DNA from: Bacillota bacterium
GTDB taxonomy: Bacteria > Bacillota > Clostridia > Christensenellales > Aristaeellaceae
Direction: 5' to 3'
DNA: 16,941 bases
Assembly: GCA_023392755.1 (NCBI GenBank)
Contig: JAEWNM010000099.1
Coordinates: 1-16,941 of the forward strand
The notes under the pieces were generated by a model that did not search any database, had not been told where the DNA came from, and was given only the letters and a program-made list of their open reading frames with translations. Position 1 is the stretch's first letter; each line of letters starts with the position of its first letter. Shown here one piece after another: positions 8,103 through 14,941 of the stretch. The position numbers and the translations under genes were made by a program.

Positions 8103-8443
8103 AGCCGCTCCTTTGGGCACTTTACAGAGGCGGATCGCGCCGCCTCATTTCCGTTTGGCGATTCCTAGATGTAGCCTATTCTATTTTACCCCATGATAAG
8201 CGGTCTGTATAGACAAAAATGTAAAAACAACAGCCGTTCCGCATGCATCGGCGTGTACTGTCTGCGGCCGCAAACCGCTCCTGCCTGTACTCCCCGGTAG
8301 TAAGCGCGGCGAAGATCTGCACCCTTTCCAACATCTAGTGTATAAATGCCGATTATTTTTCACAATATTGCATTTCTTTCGTTTTTTGGCCGGTGAAGAC
8401 CCGCTTGAAATGCATAATTACAGAAATACGTATTCATAACGCA
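8103..8443. other. Divergent intergenic region, no gene seen
   Basis: These 341 bases separate the start of the secreted-protein gene from the livJ promoter. I found no credible coding frame or RNA gene. On the minus strand they hold a possible promoter at 8337-8365 and a perfect 7-bp hairpin (arms GAGGCGG 8127-8133 and CCGCCTC 8140-8146). The hairpin would sit in the mRNA leader just before the ribosome binding site at 8108-8114. Confidence 0.6.
8337..8365 (-). promoter_or_regulatory. Possible promoter for the secreted-protein/TPR operon
   Basis: On the minus strand TTGTGA (8360-8365) and TACACT (8337-8342) are 17 bases apart. The match to consensus is moderate and the leader would be about 230 bases, so this is only a candidate. 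Confidence 0.3.
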
Positions 8444-8472
8444 TTGACACGCCTATATGCACGCGATATAAT
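8444..8472 (+). promoter_or_regulatory. Consensus sigma-A promoter of livJ
   Basis: TTGACA (8444-8449) and TATAAT (8467-8472) are exactly 17 bases apart, a perfect consensus for the housekeeping sigma factor. Initiation is expected near 8479. The block GCATTGACACGC and a TGCAC in the spacer recur at the same positions in the nagB promoter. Confidence 0.92.
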
Positions 8473-8480
8473 GGCACCAC

Positions 8481-8562
8481 AAGCAATGGAGCTGGACATA
8501 ATCCCACATAACTGCACTGTTGTGCGGTAATCTGTTGCTTTTGCTTACCTTGGCGCCCAAGG
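8481..8562 (+). promoter_or_regulatory. Structured 5' leader of livJ
   Basis: The leader before livJ is about 120 bases. AAGCAA (8481-8486) can pair with TTGCTT (8535-8540) around an inner hairpin with GCAC and GTGC arms (8514-8525). A second hairpin with CCTTGG and CCAAGG arms follows at 8548-8562. The helices are short, and no known riboswitch was recognised. Confidence 0.3.
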
Positions 8563-8601
8563 CGACGATCCGGAAATCAATTTTGAGGGAGGAATTACAG
8601 G

Positions 8602-9768
8602 ATGAAGAAAATGCTGTCCCTGCTTGTTGCTCTGGTGATAGTCCTGACGGCTGTTGCTTTGCCGGCCCTGGCGGAAGCGCCCAAACCCATTTTGGTTGGA
8701 GCTATCGCCCCCACCACAGGCCCCGTTTCCGTGTACGGCGTTTCCGTAACCAACGGCATCAAACTGGCCGTTGAGGAAATCAATGCCGCGGGCGGTGTGC
8801 TTGGCCGTCCTCTGGAAGTTTCCTATATGGACGACAAGGCTGATTCCACTGAAGGTGCGAACGCTTTCAACAAGCTGGTGTCTGATGGCGTCTGCGCCGT
8901 TATCGGTTCCGTAACCTCCGGTGTGACGGGAGGCCTGTCAACGCTGGCCACACAAAAAAACATGCTCCTGCTCACCCCTACCGCTACCAATGTTGACATC
9001 ACCGGTGTCAACAAGCCCACCGTATTCCGCGCCTGCTATCTTGACTCCTTCCAAGGCGCGATGGCTGCCAGGATGACCAGCGAATTGGGTCTGAAAAAGG
9101 TCGCCATTTTGTACGCGGCAAGCGATCCCTACTCCGCAGGCCTTCGCGATTCCTATGTGGCAACCGCCAAGGAACTGGGCCTTGAAATCGTTGCGGAAGA
9201 AAGCTCCTCCTCCGTTAGCGATGTCGACTATACCTCCCAGCTGACAAACATCGCCTTCAGTCAGCCTGAAGCGATTTTTGCTCCCTACTACTATGACGTG
9301 GTTGGCCCCTACATTGTGCCCCAGGCCCGTGACGCCGGCTATACCGGTTACTTCATCGGCGCTGATGGCTGGGATGGCACCACCGGGACCATGCTGGAAG
9401 ACAAATCCCTTTACAACAGCTCCTACTTTGTAAACCACTACGCGCAGGACGATCCATCCGATGTTGTGCAGGGCTTTGTGAGCAACTACATCAAGACATA
9501 CGGCGAAGAGTCTTTGACAGCCCTGGCTGCTTTGGCCTATGACTCTGTGTACATGCTCAAACAGGCGATTGAAACCGCCGGCACCGATAGCACTGCCGAT
9601 ATCGTCAAGGCCATGACCGGCATGTCTTTTGTGGGCGTCACCGGCAACTTCAAGCTGAGTGAAACCGGCACCCCGAACAAGAGCATTTCCGCCATACAGC
9701 TGCTGGATGGCAAGGCTGTGCTGTATTCCACAATGGAAGAAGGCAAGGATACCATCCTGGCCAAGTAA
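8602..9768 (+). CDS. livJ: Branched-chain amino acid type ABC transporter, substrate-binding protein
   Basis: This is the extracytoplasmic binding protein (Peripla_BP_6/LivJ family) that delivers ligand to the LivHMGF complex. It has 388 residues. A signal peptide of about 24 residues ends PALA before EAPKP. The mature start reads ILVGAIAPTTGPVSVYG, then NGIKLAVEEINAAGG, the usual opening of this family. GGGAGG (8587-8592) lies nine bases before the ATG. The signal ends in a signal peptidase I site with no lipobox cysteine, which is odd for a monoderm Firmicute, where such proteins are normally lipoproteins. It is the first gene of the liv operon and is followed by a terminator. Leucine, isoleucine or valine is the likely ligand by context, but related proteins bind other amino acids, amides or urea. 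Confidence 0.93.
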   Translation: MKKMLSLLVALVIVLTAVALPALAEAPKPILVGAIAPTTGPVSVYGVSVTNGIKLAVEEINAAGGVLGRPLEVSYMDDKADSTEGANAFNKLVSDGVCAVIGSVTSGVTGGLSTLATQKNMLLLTPTATNVDITGVNKPTVFRACYLDSFQGAMAARMTSELGLKKVAILYAASDPYSAGLRDSYVATAKELGLEIVAEESSSSVSDVDYTSQLTNIAFSQPEAIFAPYYYDVVGPYIVPQARDAGYTGYFIGADGWDGTTGTMLEDKSLYNSSYFVNHYAQDDPSDVVQGFVSNYIKTYGEESLTALAALAYDSVYMLKQAIETAGTDSTADIVKAMTGMSFVGVTGNFKLSETGTPNKSISAIQLLDGKAVLYSTMEEGKDTILAK

Positions 9769-9781
9769 TTCAACTTTCATT

Positions 9782-9844
9782 GCCCGCCGACGCTATGTTC
9801 CCAGCCGGTGTAGCAGCCGAGGGATCAAACCTCTCCTAGCGGGC
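9782..9844 (+). other. Possible structured 3' UTR of livJ
   Basis: GCCCGC (9782-9787) is complementary to GCGGGC (9839-9844). Between them are a GAGG/CCTC hairpin (9819-9833) and two CAGCCG repeats. This could be a folded RNA just ahead of the terminator, protecting the livJ mRNA or modulating read-through. Only short helices support it. Confidence 0.25.
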
Positions 9845-9847
9845 GCT

Positions 9848-9877
9848 CAGGGCGGACATCTGGTCCGCCCTGATTTT
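9848..9877 (+). terminator. Internal terminator between livJ and livH
   Basis: A perfect 10-bp stem (CAGGGCGGAC 9848-9857, complement 9863-9872) with a 5-base loop is followed by ATTTTT. It lies 79 bases after livJ and 112 bases before livH. I see no good promoter between it and livH, so partial read-through probably sets the ratio of binding protein to membrane complex. Confidence 0.88.
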
Positions 9878-9989
9878 TCCATTCGATTGTGACCGGTTGG
9901 TTTCTCTCTCCCGCATCTTAAGTAAAATAAGCAACGGGAAGAAAAGTGAAGCTGGTCAGATTCTTTCAGCAAGAGAGGGCGATGCCGGC

Positions 9990-10904
9990 ATGAATGGACT
10001 GACTTTGTTTATCCAGCAGCTTATAAACGGTTTGCGAACAGGCAGCGTATACGCCTTGGTGGCGCTTGGCTATACCATGGTATATGGAATCATCCGACTG
10101 ATCAACTTCGCTCACGGTGATTTTATCATGGTTGGAGGTTTTACGCTGTTCTTCACCGTCCCCGTGATGATATCCATTGGCATGCCGCCGTGGATGGCTG
10201 TGCTTGCGGCGGTTGTCGTCTGCGCCTTAACCGGCGTGCTGGTGGAGAAGCTTGCCTATAGCCCTGTGAGAAAGCGCGGCACAAAGATGTCCACCCTCAT
10301 CACCGCCATCGCCATGAGTTTGTTTTTGGAAAACTTGGCACAAACGCTCTTTGGTGCCAACCCCAAAACAATGAAAACCACTTTATTCAAAATACCTGAT
10401 GTATTTGGCCTGAACGGAAATATGCTCCTTACCATATTGATCGGCTTGATCGTTATGGTGGCGCTGTCGCTGTTTGTCAAGCGCACCAAGAGCGGGCAGG
10501 CTATGCTTGCCGTTTCCGAAGATAAAGAAGCGGCGACCCTGATGGGTATCAATGTTAACAGCACCATTTCGCTGACATTTGCCATTGGCGCAGGCCTGGC
10601 AGGTATAGCGTCACTGATGTATACTGCCCAGTACAACTCCGTAACCATTGCCATGGGCTATATGCTGGGCCTAAAAGCATTTGTCGCCGCCGTACTGGGA
10701 GGGATCGGCGTCATACCCGGCGCGATGCTGGGGGGAATGGTCATTGGAATAGTGGAAAGCCTTTCAAAGGCATACATCAAGCCTCTGACAGGCGGCATAC
10801 TCACATCCGCCTTTTCCGATGCGGTCGTGTTTGCAATCCTCATCATTGTGCTTCTGGTTAAGCCGGCCGGCATTCTAGGAAAAAATGTAGGCGAGAAAGT
10901 GTAG
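9990..10904 (+). CDS. livH: Branched-chain amino acid type ABC transporter permease LivH
   Basis: This inner-membrane permease pairs with LivM to form the channel. Its 304 residues are normal for LivH. It shows the family opening GLRTGSVYALVALGYTMVYG, then LINFAHGDFIMVGGF. About eight hydrophobic segments follow. The cytosolic coupling loop at about 165-190 (KRTKSGQAMLAVSEDKEAA) contacts the ATPases. I start at the ATG at 9990, where homology begins. An in-frame reading upstream to 9897 has no family-like sequence. GAGAGGG about 11 bases upstream is a modest ribosome binding site. livM begins within ten bases of the stop codon. Confidence 0.93.
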   Translation: MNGLTLFIQQLINGLRTGSVYALVALGYTMVYGIIRLINFAHGDFIMVGGFTLFFTVPVMISIGMPPWMAVLAAVVVCALTGVLVEKLAYSPVRKRGTKMSTLITAIAMSLFLENLAQTLFGANPKTMKTTLFKIPDVFGLNGNMLLTILIGLIVMVALSLFVKRTKSGQAMLAVSEDKEAATLMGINVNSTISLTFAIGAGLAGIASLMYTAQYNSVTIAMGYMLGLKAFVAAVLGGIGVIPGAMLGGMVIGIVESLSKAYIKPLTGGILTSAFSDAVVFAILIIVLLVKPAGILGKNVGEKV

Positions 10905-10913
10905 GTGGAGCGC

Positions 10914-11975
10914 ATGACTATAAAGCGGAAAGACAGCATTCGCGGGCTGTTAATAAATATTCTGGCTCTGCTTGCCCTTTCTCTGGTTATCTTTTTATTG
11001 GACCGTTCAAATATGATCAATGACTATATCCGCAGCATTCTGGTACAGTGCTGTTACACCATTATCATGGTGGGCGCATTGAACCTGGCCATTGGTTTCT
11101 TGGGCCAAATAGCCCTGGGTCACGCCGGCTTTATGGCCGTCGGCGCCTATACCTCCGCGCTTGTTACCAAAGCGATCAAGGAAGGCGTTGCATCCGGAGC
11201 CATCGCGCCTGTTCCAGATCTCGCCTTGCTGTTCATCGGCTTGCTGAGCGGGGCGGTCATGGCCGCGCTTCTGGGCTTGATTGTGGGTGTACCTGCATTG
11301 CGCCTTCGCGGAGATTACTTGGCTATTATAACATTGGGATTTGGCGAAATCATACGCATCATTATACAGAGTCTGCCTTTTGCGGGCGGAAACGGGCTTG
11401 GCAGCGGCCAGGCCGGACAGCCGCTGATTATGGTCCCGATTATGAACAACATCTATGTGATTATGTGCATTACCGCCGTCTGCATCGGTTTGATGTACGC
11501 CTTTGTACGGTCAAAGTACGGACGGGCCATTATGGCCATCCGTGATGACGATATCGCCTCAGGCAGTGTGGGTGTGAACAACACGTTTTATAAGGTACTT
11601 ACCTTTACGATATCCGCACTCTTCGCAGGCATAGCCGGGTCCCTGTTCGCACACAGAGGCCTGGGTACGCTGTCACAAAATGATTTTACCTTCATGAAAT
11701 CCACAGAATACGTCATCATGGTGGTGCTCGGCGGCATGGGCTCCCTTACCGGTTCCATCATTGCCGCTATTTCGCTTTCTATCCTGCCGGAGGCTTTGCG
11801 TGCATTTTCCAATTACCGTATGCTTGTTTATTCCGTAGTTCTGATCATCGTGATGATTTTTCGGCCTATAGGTTTATGCGGCAGCTATGAATTCAGCTTA
11901 TACCGCATACTGAGGAAATGGTGGTCCCGGATATTCTCTAACCCGGGGCACTCTGCGGCGAAGGGAGGCAAATGA
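10914..11975 (+). CDS. livM: Branched-chain amino acid type ABC transporter permease LivM
   Basis: This is the second permease of the importer, 353 residues from the ATG at 10914. It carries the LivM hallmark GFLGQIALGHAGFMAVGAY (residues 61-79), then LRLRGDYLAIITLGFGEI, and a coupling loop at about 199-222 (KYGRAIMAIRDDDIASGSVG). The C-terminal tail of about 30 residues is basic. The start is uncertain by three codons: a GTG at 10905 directly follows the livH stop, but GGTGG (10904-10908) fits the ATG better. It ends three bases before livG. Confidence 0.92.
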   Translation: MTIKRKDSIRGLLINILALLALSLVIFLLDRSNMINDYIRSILVQCCYTIIMVGALNLAIGFLGQIALGHAGFMAVGAYTSALVTKAIKEGVASGAIAPVPDLALLFIGLLSGAVMAALLGLIVGVPALRLRGDYLAIITLGFGEIIRIIIQSLPFAGGNGLGSGQAGQPLIMVPIMNNIYVIMCITAVCIGLMYAFVRSKYGRAIMAIRDDDIASGSVGVNNTFYKVLTFTISALFAGIAGSLFAHRGLGTLSQNDFTFMKSTEYVIMVVLGGMGSLTGSIIAAISLSILPEALRAFSNYRMLVYSVVLIIVMIFRPIGLCGSYEFSLYRILRKWWSRIFSNPGHSAAKGGK

Positions 11976-11978
11976 CCG

Positions 11979-12743
11979 ATGGCCGAACACATTTTGAAAG
12001 CATCGAATTTAGGCATCGCCTTTGGCGGGCTGAAAGCTGTTAACCATTTCAGCATTGAGATCAACGAAGGGGAATTGGTTGGGCTTATTGGGCCCAACGG
12101 CGCAGGCAAGACCACCGTATTCAACCTTTTGACCGGCGTCTATAAACCGACAGAGGGCTCCTTCTACCTGCAGGGCCAGCGGATGAACGGCAAAAAAACC
12201 CACGAGATCGTAGCCGCCGGCATAGCCCGCACCTTTCAGAACATACGGCTCTTCAAAAAAATGACGGTGCTGGAAAACGTGCTCATTTCCTATACGGGAA
12301 GGCTCAAGTACGGTCTGTTCGGTTCCTTTTTGCGCTCCGGCGGCTTCTGGAAGGAAGAGAACTCCATTCATGAGGAAGCTATGGATTTGCTTTCCGTTTT
12401 CAACCTTCAAGATAAAGCTGACTTGAACGCGGCAAACCTGCCCTACGGTCAGCAGCGAAAGCTGGAAATTGCGCGGGCCCTGGCAACCAACGCAAAAATG
12501 CTGCTTTTGGATGAGCCGGCTGCCGGCATGAACCCCACGGAAACGGCGGAGCTGCTGGCGTGCATCAATACCATACGCAAAAAATTTTCCATCTCCATCC
12601 TATTGATAGAACATGACATGAGTCTGGTAATGAACATTTGTGAACGCATCGTCGTCATCGACTATGGCGAGATCATCGCAGAAGGCAAGCCTGACGAGAT
12701 ATCCCACAATCCGAAGGTCATCGCCGCCTATCTGGGCGAATAG
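11979..12743 (+). CDS. livG: Branched-chain amino acid type ABC transporter ATPase LivG
   Basis: This is the cytosolic ATP-binding subunit, 254 residues, the normal LivG length. Walker A is GPNGAGKTT (38-46) and the Q-loop is Gln86 in TFQNIRL. The signature region is NLPYGQQRKLEIARA (152-166), with the LxYGQQ form usual for LivG in place of LSGGQ. Walker B is MLLLDEPAAG (173-182) and the switch histidine is His211. GGGAGG (11963-11968) lies ten bases upstream, inside the end of livM, so translation is probably coupled. LivG and LivF form the heterodimer that powers uptake. Confidence 0.95.
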   Translation: MAEHILKASNLGIAFGGLKAVNHFSIEINEGELVGLIGPNGAGKTTVFNLLTGVYKPTEGSFYLQGQRMNGKKTHEIVAAGIARTFQNIRLFKKMTVLENVLISYTGRLKYGLFGSFLRSGGFWKEENSIHEEAMDLLSVFNLQDKADLNAANLPYGQQRKLEIARALATNAKMLLLDEPAAGMNPTETAELLACINTIRKKFSISILLIEHDMSLVMNICERIVVIDYGEIIAEGKPDEISHNPKVIAAYLGE

Positions 12744-12756
12744 GAGGGGTTTGCAA

Positions 12757-13461
12757 ATGTTGATCGTGAAAGACCTTCATGTACATTACGGTGCCATCCA
12801 TGCCATCAAAGGAGTTTCCCTGGAGGTGAACGACGGAGAAGTCGTTTCCCTCATCGGTGCCAATGGCGCTGGCAAAACCACCATATTACACACCATCTCC
12901 GGGCTGCTAAAGGCCACTTCCGGCCAGATTACCCTAGGCAATGCCAACTTACGCACCACTGACCCCTACAAAATTATTACGCTGGGCATGGCACATGTTC
13001 CCGAGGGGCGGCATGTGTTCAGTCGGATGACGGTGATGGAAAACCTGCGTATGGGCGCATATACCTTAGGCAGTAAGGAGCAGATTGATAAGAATATTGA
13101 AACAGTGTTTGCAAGCTTCCCCCGCCTCAAGGAGCGGGCACGGCAATTGGCCGGCACGCTGTCGGGGGGCGAGCAGCAAATGCTGGCCACAGGCCGGGCA
13201 CTGATGGCAAATCCCAAAATTCTTCTGATGGACGAACCTTCCATGGGCTTGTCACCCATACTGGTAAAGGAAATCTTCCGTATTATCCAATTGCTTCATG
13301 ATCGCGGTATTACCATTTTATTGGTGGAGCAAAACGCCAAGGTGGCCCTTACCGTATCCAGCCGTGCCTACGTGCTGGAAACCGGTTCCATCGTCATGTC
13401 CGGCAACGCCGCAGAACTGATGGAGGACGACAGGGTAAGGAAAGCATATCTGGGAGCGTAA
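12757..13461 (+). CDS. livF: Branched-chain amino acid type ABC transporter ATPase LivF
   Basis: This is the second ATPase of the importer, 234 residues, typical for LivF. Walker A is GANGAGKTT (34-42). The VPEGRHVFSRMTVMENLRMG stretch is characteristic of LivF. The signature is LSGGEQQ (135-141), Walker B is ILLMDEPSMGL (155-165), and LLVEQN carries the switch region. The ATG at 12757 has AGGAGG (12742-12747) overlapping the livG stop codon, nine bases upstream. An in-frame reading further upstream overlaps livG and lacks homology. It is the last gene of the operon. The first terminator-like structure downstream is supplied by the repeat element at 13538. Confidence 0.95.
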   Translation: MLIVKDLHVHYGAIHAIKGVSLEVNDGEVVSLIGANGAGKTTILHTISGLLKATSGQITLGNANLRTTDPYKIITLGMAHVPEGRHVFSRMTVMENLRMGAYTLGSKEQIDKNIETVFASFPRLKERARQLAGTLSGGEQQMLATGRALMANPKILLMDEPSMGLSPILVKEIFRIIQLLHDRGITILLVEQNAKVALTVSSRAYVLETGSIVMSGNAAELMEDDRVRKAYLGA

Positions 13462-13510
13462 CGCTTGGAAGGGACTGCCCTGAAGCATTCGCATTCAACC
13501 GGCACAGCAT

Positions 13511-13533
13511 GGGGACGGGCGCTGCCCGTCCTC
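13511..13533 (+). repeat. Flanking hairpin A, left copy
   Basis: GGGGACGGGC (13511-13520), loop GCT, then GCCCGTCCTC (13524-13533) form a 10-bp hairpin with one G-U pair. It is a direct copy (21 of 23 bases) of the hairpin at 13739-13761 on the other side of element copy 1. It has no T-run. Confidence 0.85.
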
Positions 13534-13537
13534 AGTG

Positions 13538-13734
13538 TATCAACAAAGTGGCTGACGCCACTTTGTTGAGTTTTTCCCTCGCTGCACTGCAAAAGGCTAC
13601 GCTTTTTGCGGCCGTTTGCTCGGGCAAGGAAGGAATTTCATCGAAATTCCTCGCAAACCACCGCACATGTCGCTGGTTTGCGATATAAAATCGGAGGGTT
13701 TTGACCCTCCGATACCTCCCTGGGTTTTTTGATG
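13538..13734 (+). repeat. Structured intergenic repeat element, copy 1 (197 bp)
   Basis: It is nearly identical to the reverse complement of 14942-15140. Five hairpins follow one another: HP1 arms 13541-13552 and 13557-13568 (12 bp); HP2 13589-13597 and 13601-13609 (9 bp with one G-U); HP3 13631-13639 and 13643-13651 (9 bp); HP4 13652-13660 and 13674-13682 (9 bp, 13-base loop); HP5 13690-13698 and 13705-13713 (9 bp). A run of six Ts closes the element (13725-13730). The two ends read TATCAACAAA and, inverted, CATCAAAAAA, a short imperfect terminal inverted repeat. Bases 13626-13684, spanning HP3 and HP4, are identical in both copies. No transposase gene lies inside. It looks like a MITE-like or REP-like non-autonomous element of unknown family. 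Confidence 0.88.
13541..13575 (+). terminator. Terminator-like hairpin 1 of element copy 1, downstream of livF
   Basis: The 12-bp stem CAACAAAGTGGC with its complement and a 4-base loop is followed by AG and then five Ts (13571-13575). It is the first terminator-like structure after livF, 79 bases past its stop codon. Confidence 0.65.
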
Positions 13735-13738
13735 GTCT

Positions 13739-13761
13739 GAGGACGGGCGTTGCCCGTCCTC
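13739..13761 (+). repeat. Flanking hairpin A, right copy
   Basis: GAGGACGGGC (13739-13748) pairs perfectly with GCCCGTCCTC (13752-13761) around loop GTT. It is in direct orientation relative to the copy at 13511-13533. Together they enclose element copy 1 like a long target duplication. Confidence 0.85.
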
Positions 13762-13971
13762 ATGTCTGTTCTACACAAGCCAGTTACTGTATTCCGATGG
13801 CAAAAGCGGGAGCAGGCAACAGCCCATCATGCTATCATGCATACGGAGGATGCGCGCTTCAAGGGTGTTTGCCATGAAAAGCCGCCGTGCTGCATCCCCC
13901 GATAAGTTGACCTCCCATTGTCCCCTGTCCGCTGCCGAAGCGTTTGCTCCGGTATTTTTTATTGTGTTGCA
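13762..13971. other. Intergenic stretch before the nagB promoter, nothing recognised
   Basis: About 210 bases lie between hairpin A and the nagB promoter. A 41-codon frame starting near 13849 was considered and not accepted. No repeat, RNA gene or terminator was seen. Confidence 0.5.
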
Positions 13972-14000
13972 TTGACACGCACTTTTTGCACAGCTATAAT
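13972..14000 (+). promoter_or_regulatory. Consensus sigma-A promoter of nagB
   Basis: TTGACA (13972-13977) and TATAAT (13995-14000) are 17 bases apart. Initiation is expected near 14007, giving a leader of about 90 bases before nagB. It shares GCATTGACACGC and the spacer TGCAC with the livJ promoter. No clear NagR or DasR operator was recognised. Confidence 0.92.
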
Positions 14001-14097
14001 GTAATAGTACAACTCAATGAATTATTTTGAAATAGTCCTTCTGTATCAACATTCTTCTGGATTATCGGAATAATACATGTATTTTAGGAGGAATCCT

Positions 14098-14823
14098 ATG
14101 CACATCCATTTGTACGATACCGCCGCCCAGGTGGGCCAGGCAGCCGCGCTTTTGATTGCGGCCCAAGTCATTCAAAAGCCCGACAGTGTTTTGGGCCTGG
14201 CCACCGGCTCATCCCCCATTCCCACATACCGCCAGCTTATCGCCTGGCACAAAGAAGGCGTGATAGACTTTTCCCAGGCCATCACTTTCAATCTTGATGA
14301 ATATGTAGGCATTTCAAAAGAGCATCCCGCCAGCTACCACGCCTTTATGGAGGCCGAGCTTTTTGCCAGGATAAACGTACGCCGTGAAAATGTTCATATT
14401 CCCGACGGCAGTGCCGTAAACCTGCAAAGAGAATGCAGCGATTATGATACCGCCATATCCCGTGCGGGGGGCATTGATCTACAGCTGCTGGGCATTGGCC
14501 GCAACGGCCATATCGGTTTTAACGAGCCTCACGAACAGTTTGTGTACGGCTGCCATGTGGTGAACCTTACCCAAAGCACCATCGAAGCAAACCGCCGCTT
14601 CTTTCTGCCCGGCGAGGACGTGCCCAGGCAAGCCGTCAGCCTTGGCGTAGGCAGCATTATGAATGCCCGCCGCGTCGTGCTCATTGCTTCGGGCGCCGAC
14701 AAGGCCCAGGCTGTCCGCCGTGCGATCCGGGAGGATGTGAACCCCCAGGTTCAGGCTTCCATCCTGCGTACCCACCGGGACGTGATCTTCCTTCTGGACA
14801 GGGCTGCCGCCGGGCTGTTGTGA
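14098..14823 (+). CDS. nagB: Glucosamine-6-phosphate deaminase
   Basis: This cytosolic enzyme converts glucosamine 6-phosphate to fructose 6-phosphate and ammonia, the step that feeds amino sugars into glycolysis. The 241-residue length matches Firmicutes NagB; the E. coli enzyme is longer and has an allosteric site. Motifs are LGLATGSSPIPTY (32-44, phosphate loop), FNLDEYVG (64-71, with the proton-relay Asp67), and LGIGRNGHIGFNEP (131-144, with His138 and Glu143). The ATG at 14098 has AGGAGG (14086-14091) six bases upstream; an ATG at 14077 lies before that site and is rejected. No nagA lies beside it, so amino-sugar catabolism genes are split. The gene stands alone with its own promoter, bracketed by inverted copies of the repeat element. 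Confidence 0.95.
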   Translation: MHIHLYDTAAQVGQAAALLIAAQVIQKPDSVLGLATGSSPIPTYRQLIAWHKEGVIDFSQAITFNLDEYVGISKEHPASYHAFMEAELFARINVRRENVHIPDGSAVNLQRECSDYDTAISRAGGIDLQLLGIGRNGHIGFNEPHEQFVYGCHVVNLTQSTIEANRRFFLPGEDVPRQAVSLGVGSIMNARRVVLIASGADKAQAVRRAIREDVNPQVQASILRTHRDVIFLLDRAAAGLL

Positions 14824-14826
14824 CGT

Positions 14827-14850
14827 GAGGCCAAAACGCCAGGCCTCTTT
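14827..14850 (+). terminator. Weak terminator after nagB
   Basis: GAGGCC (14827-14832) and GGCCTC (14842-14847) form a 6-bp stem with a 9-base loop followed by only three Ts, three bases after the nagB stop. It is modest. The larger hairpin at 14892-14936 may also help end the nagB transcript. Confidence 0.45.
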
Positions 14851-14886
14851 CCAAGGAAATAAATCCCTATATAATCCAATTCCTTC

Positions 14887-14936
14887 AAAAAAAGCCTGCC
14901 CTTCACCCAATCATCAATCGGGTGAAGGGCAGGCTT
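14887..14936 (-). terminator. Terminator hairpin B, left copy (distal terminator of the HEAT gene)
   Basis: A perfect 17-bp stem (arms 14892-14908 and 14920-14936, 11-base loop) reads on the minus strand into a run of seven Ts (14893 down to 14887). It is 43 of 45 bases identical, in direct orientation, to 15146-15190 on the far side of element copy 2. It could serve convergent transcription from the HEAT gene. Confidence 0.88.
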
Positions 14937-14941
14937 CAGAA

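Noticed and set aside
8181..8363. A 60-codon minus-strand frame in the divergent intergenic region
   Set aside because: No ribosome binding site and no recognisable features; it overlaps the probable leader of the secreted-protein operon.
9897..9989. A 31-codon N-terminal extension of LivH
   Set aside because: The extension lacks family similarity and hydrophobic character; LivH homology begins at the ATG at 9990.
13511..13761. CRISPR array or tandem repeat after livF
   Set aside because: Only two copies of the hairpin exist, separated by the 200-bp element, and there are no spacers or cas genes.
13849..13974. A 41-codon plus-strand frame after GGAGG upstream of nagB
   Set aside because: The GGAGG touches the ATG with no spacing, the product has no recognisable features, and the frame ends inside the nagB promoter.
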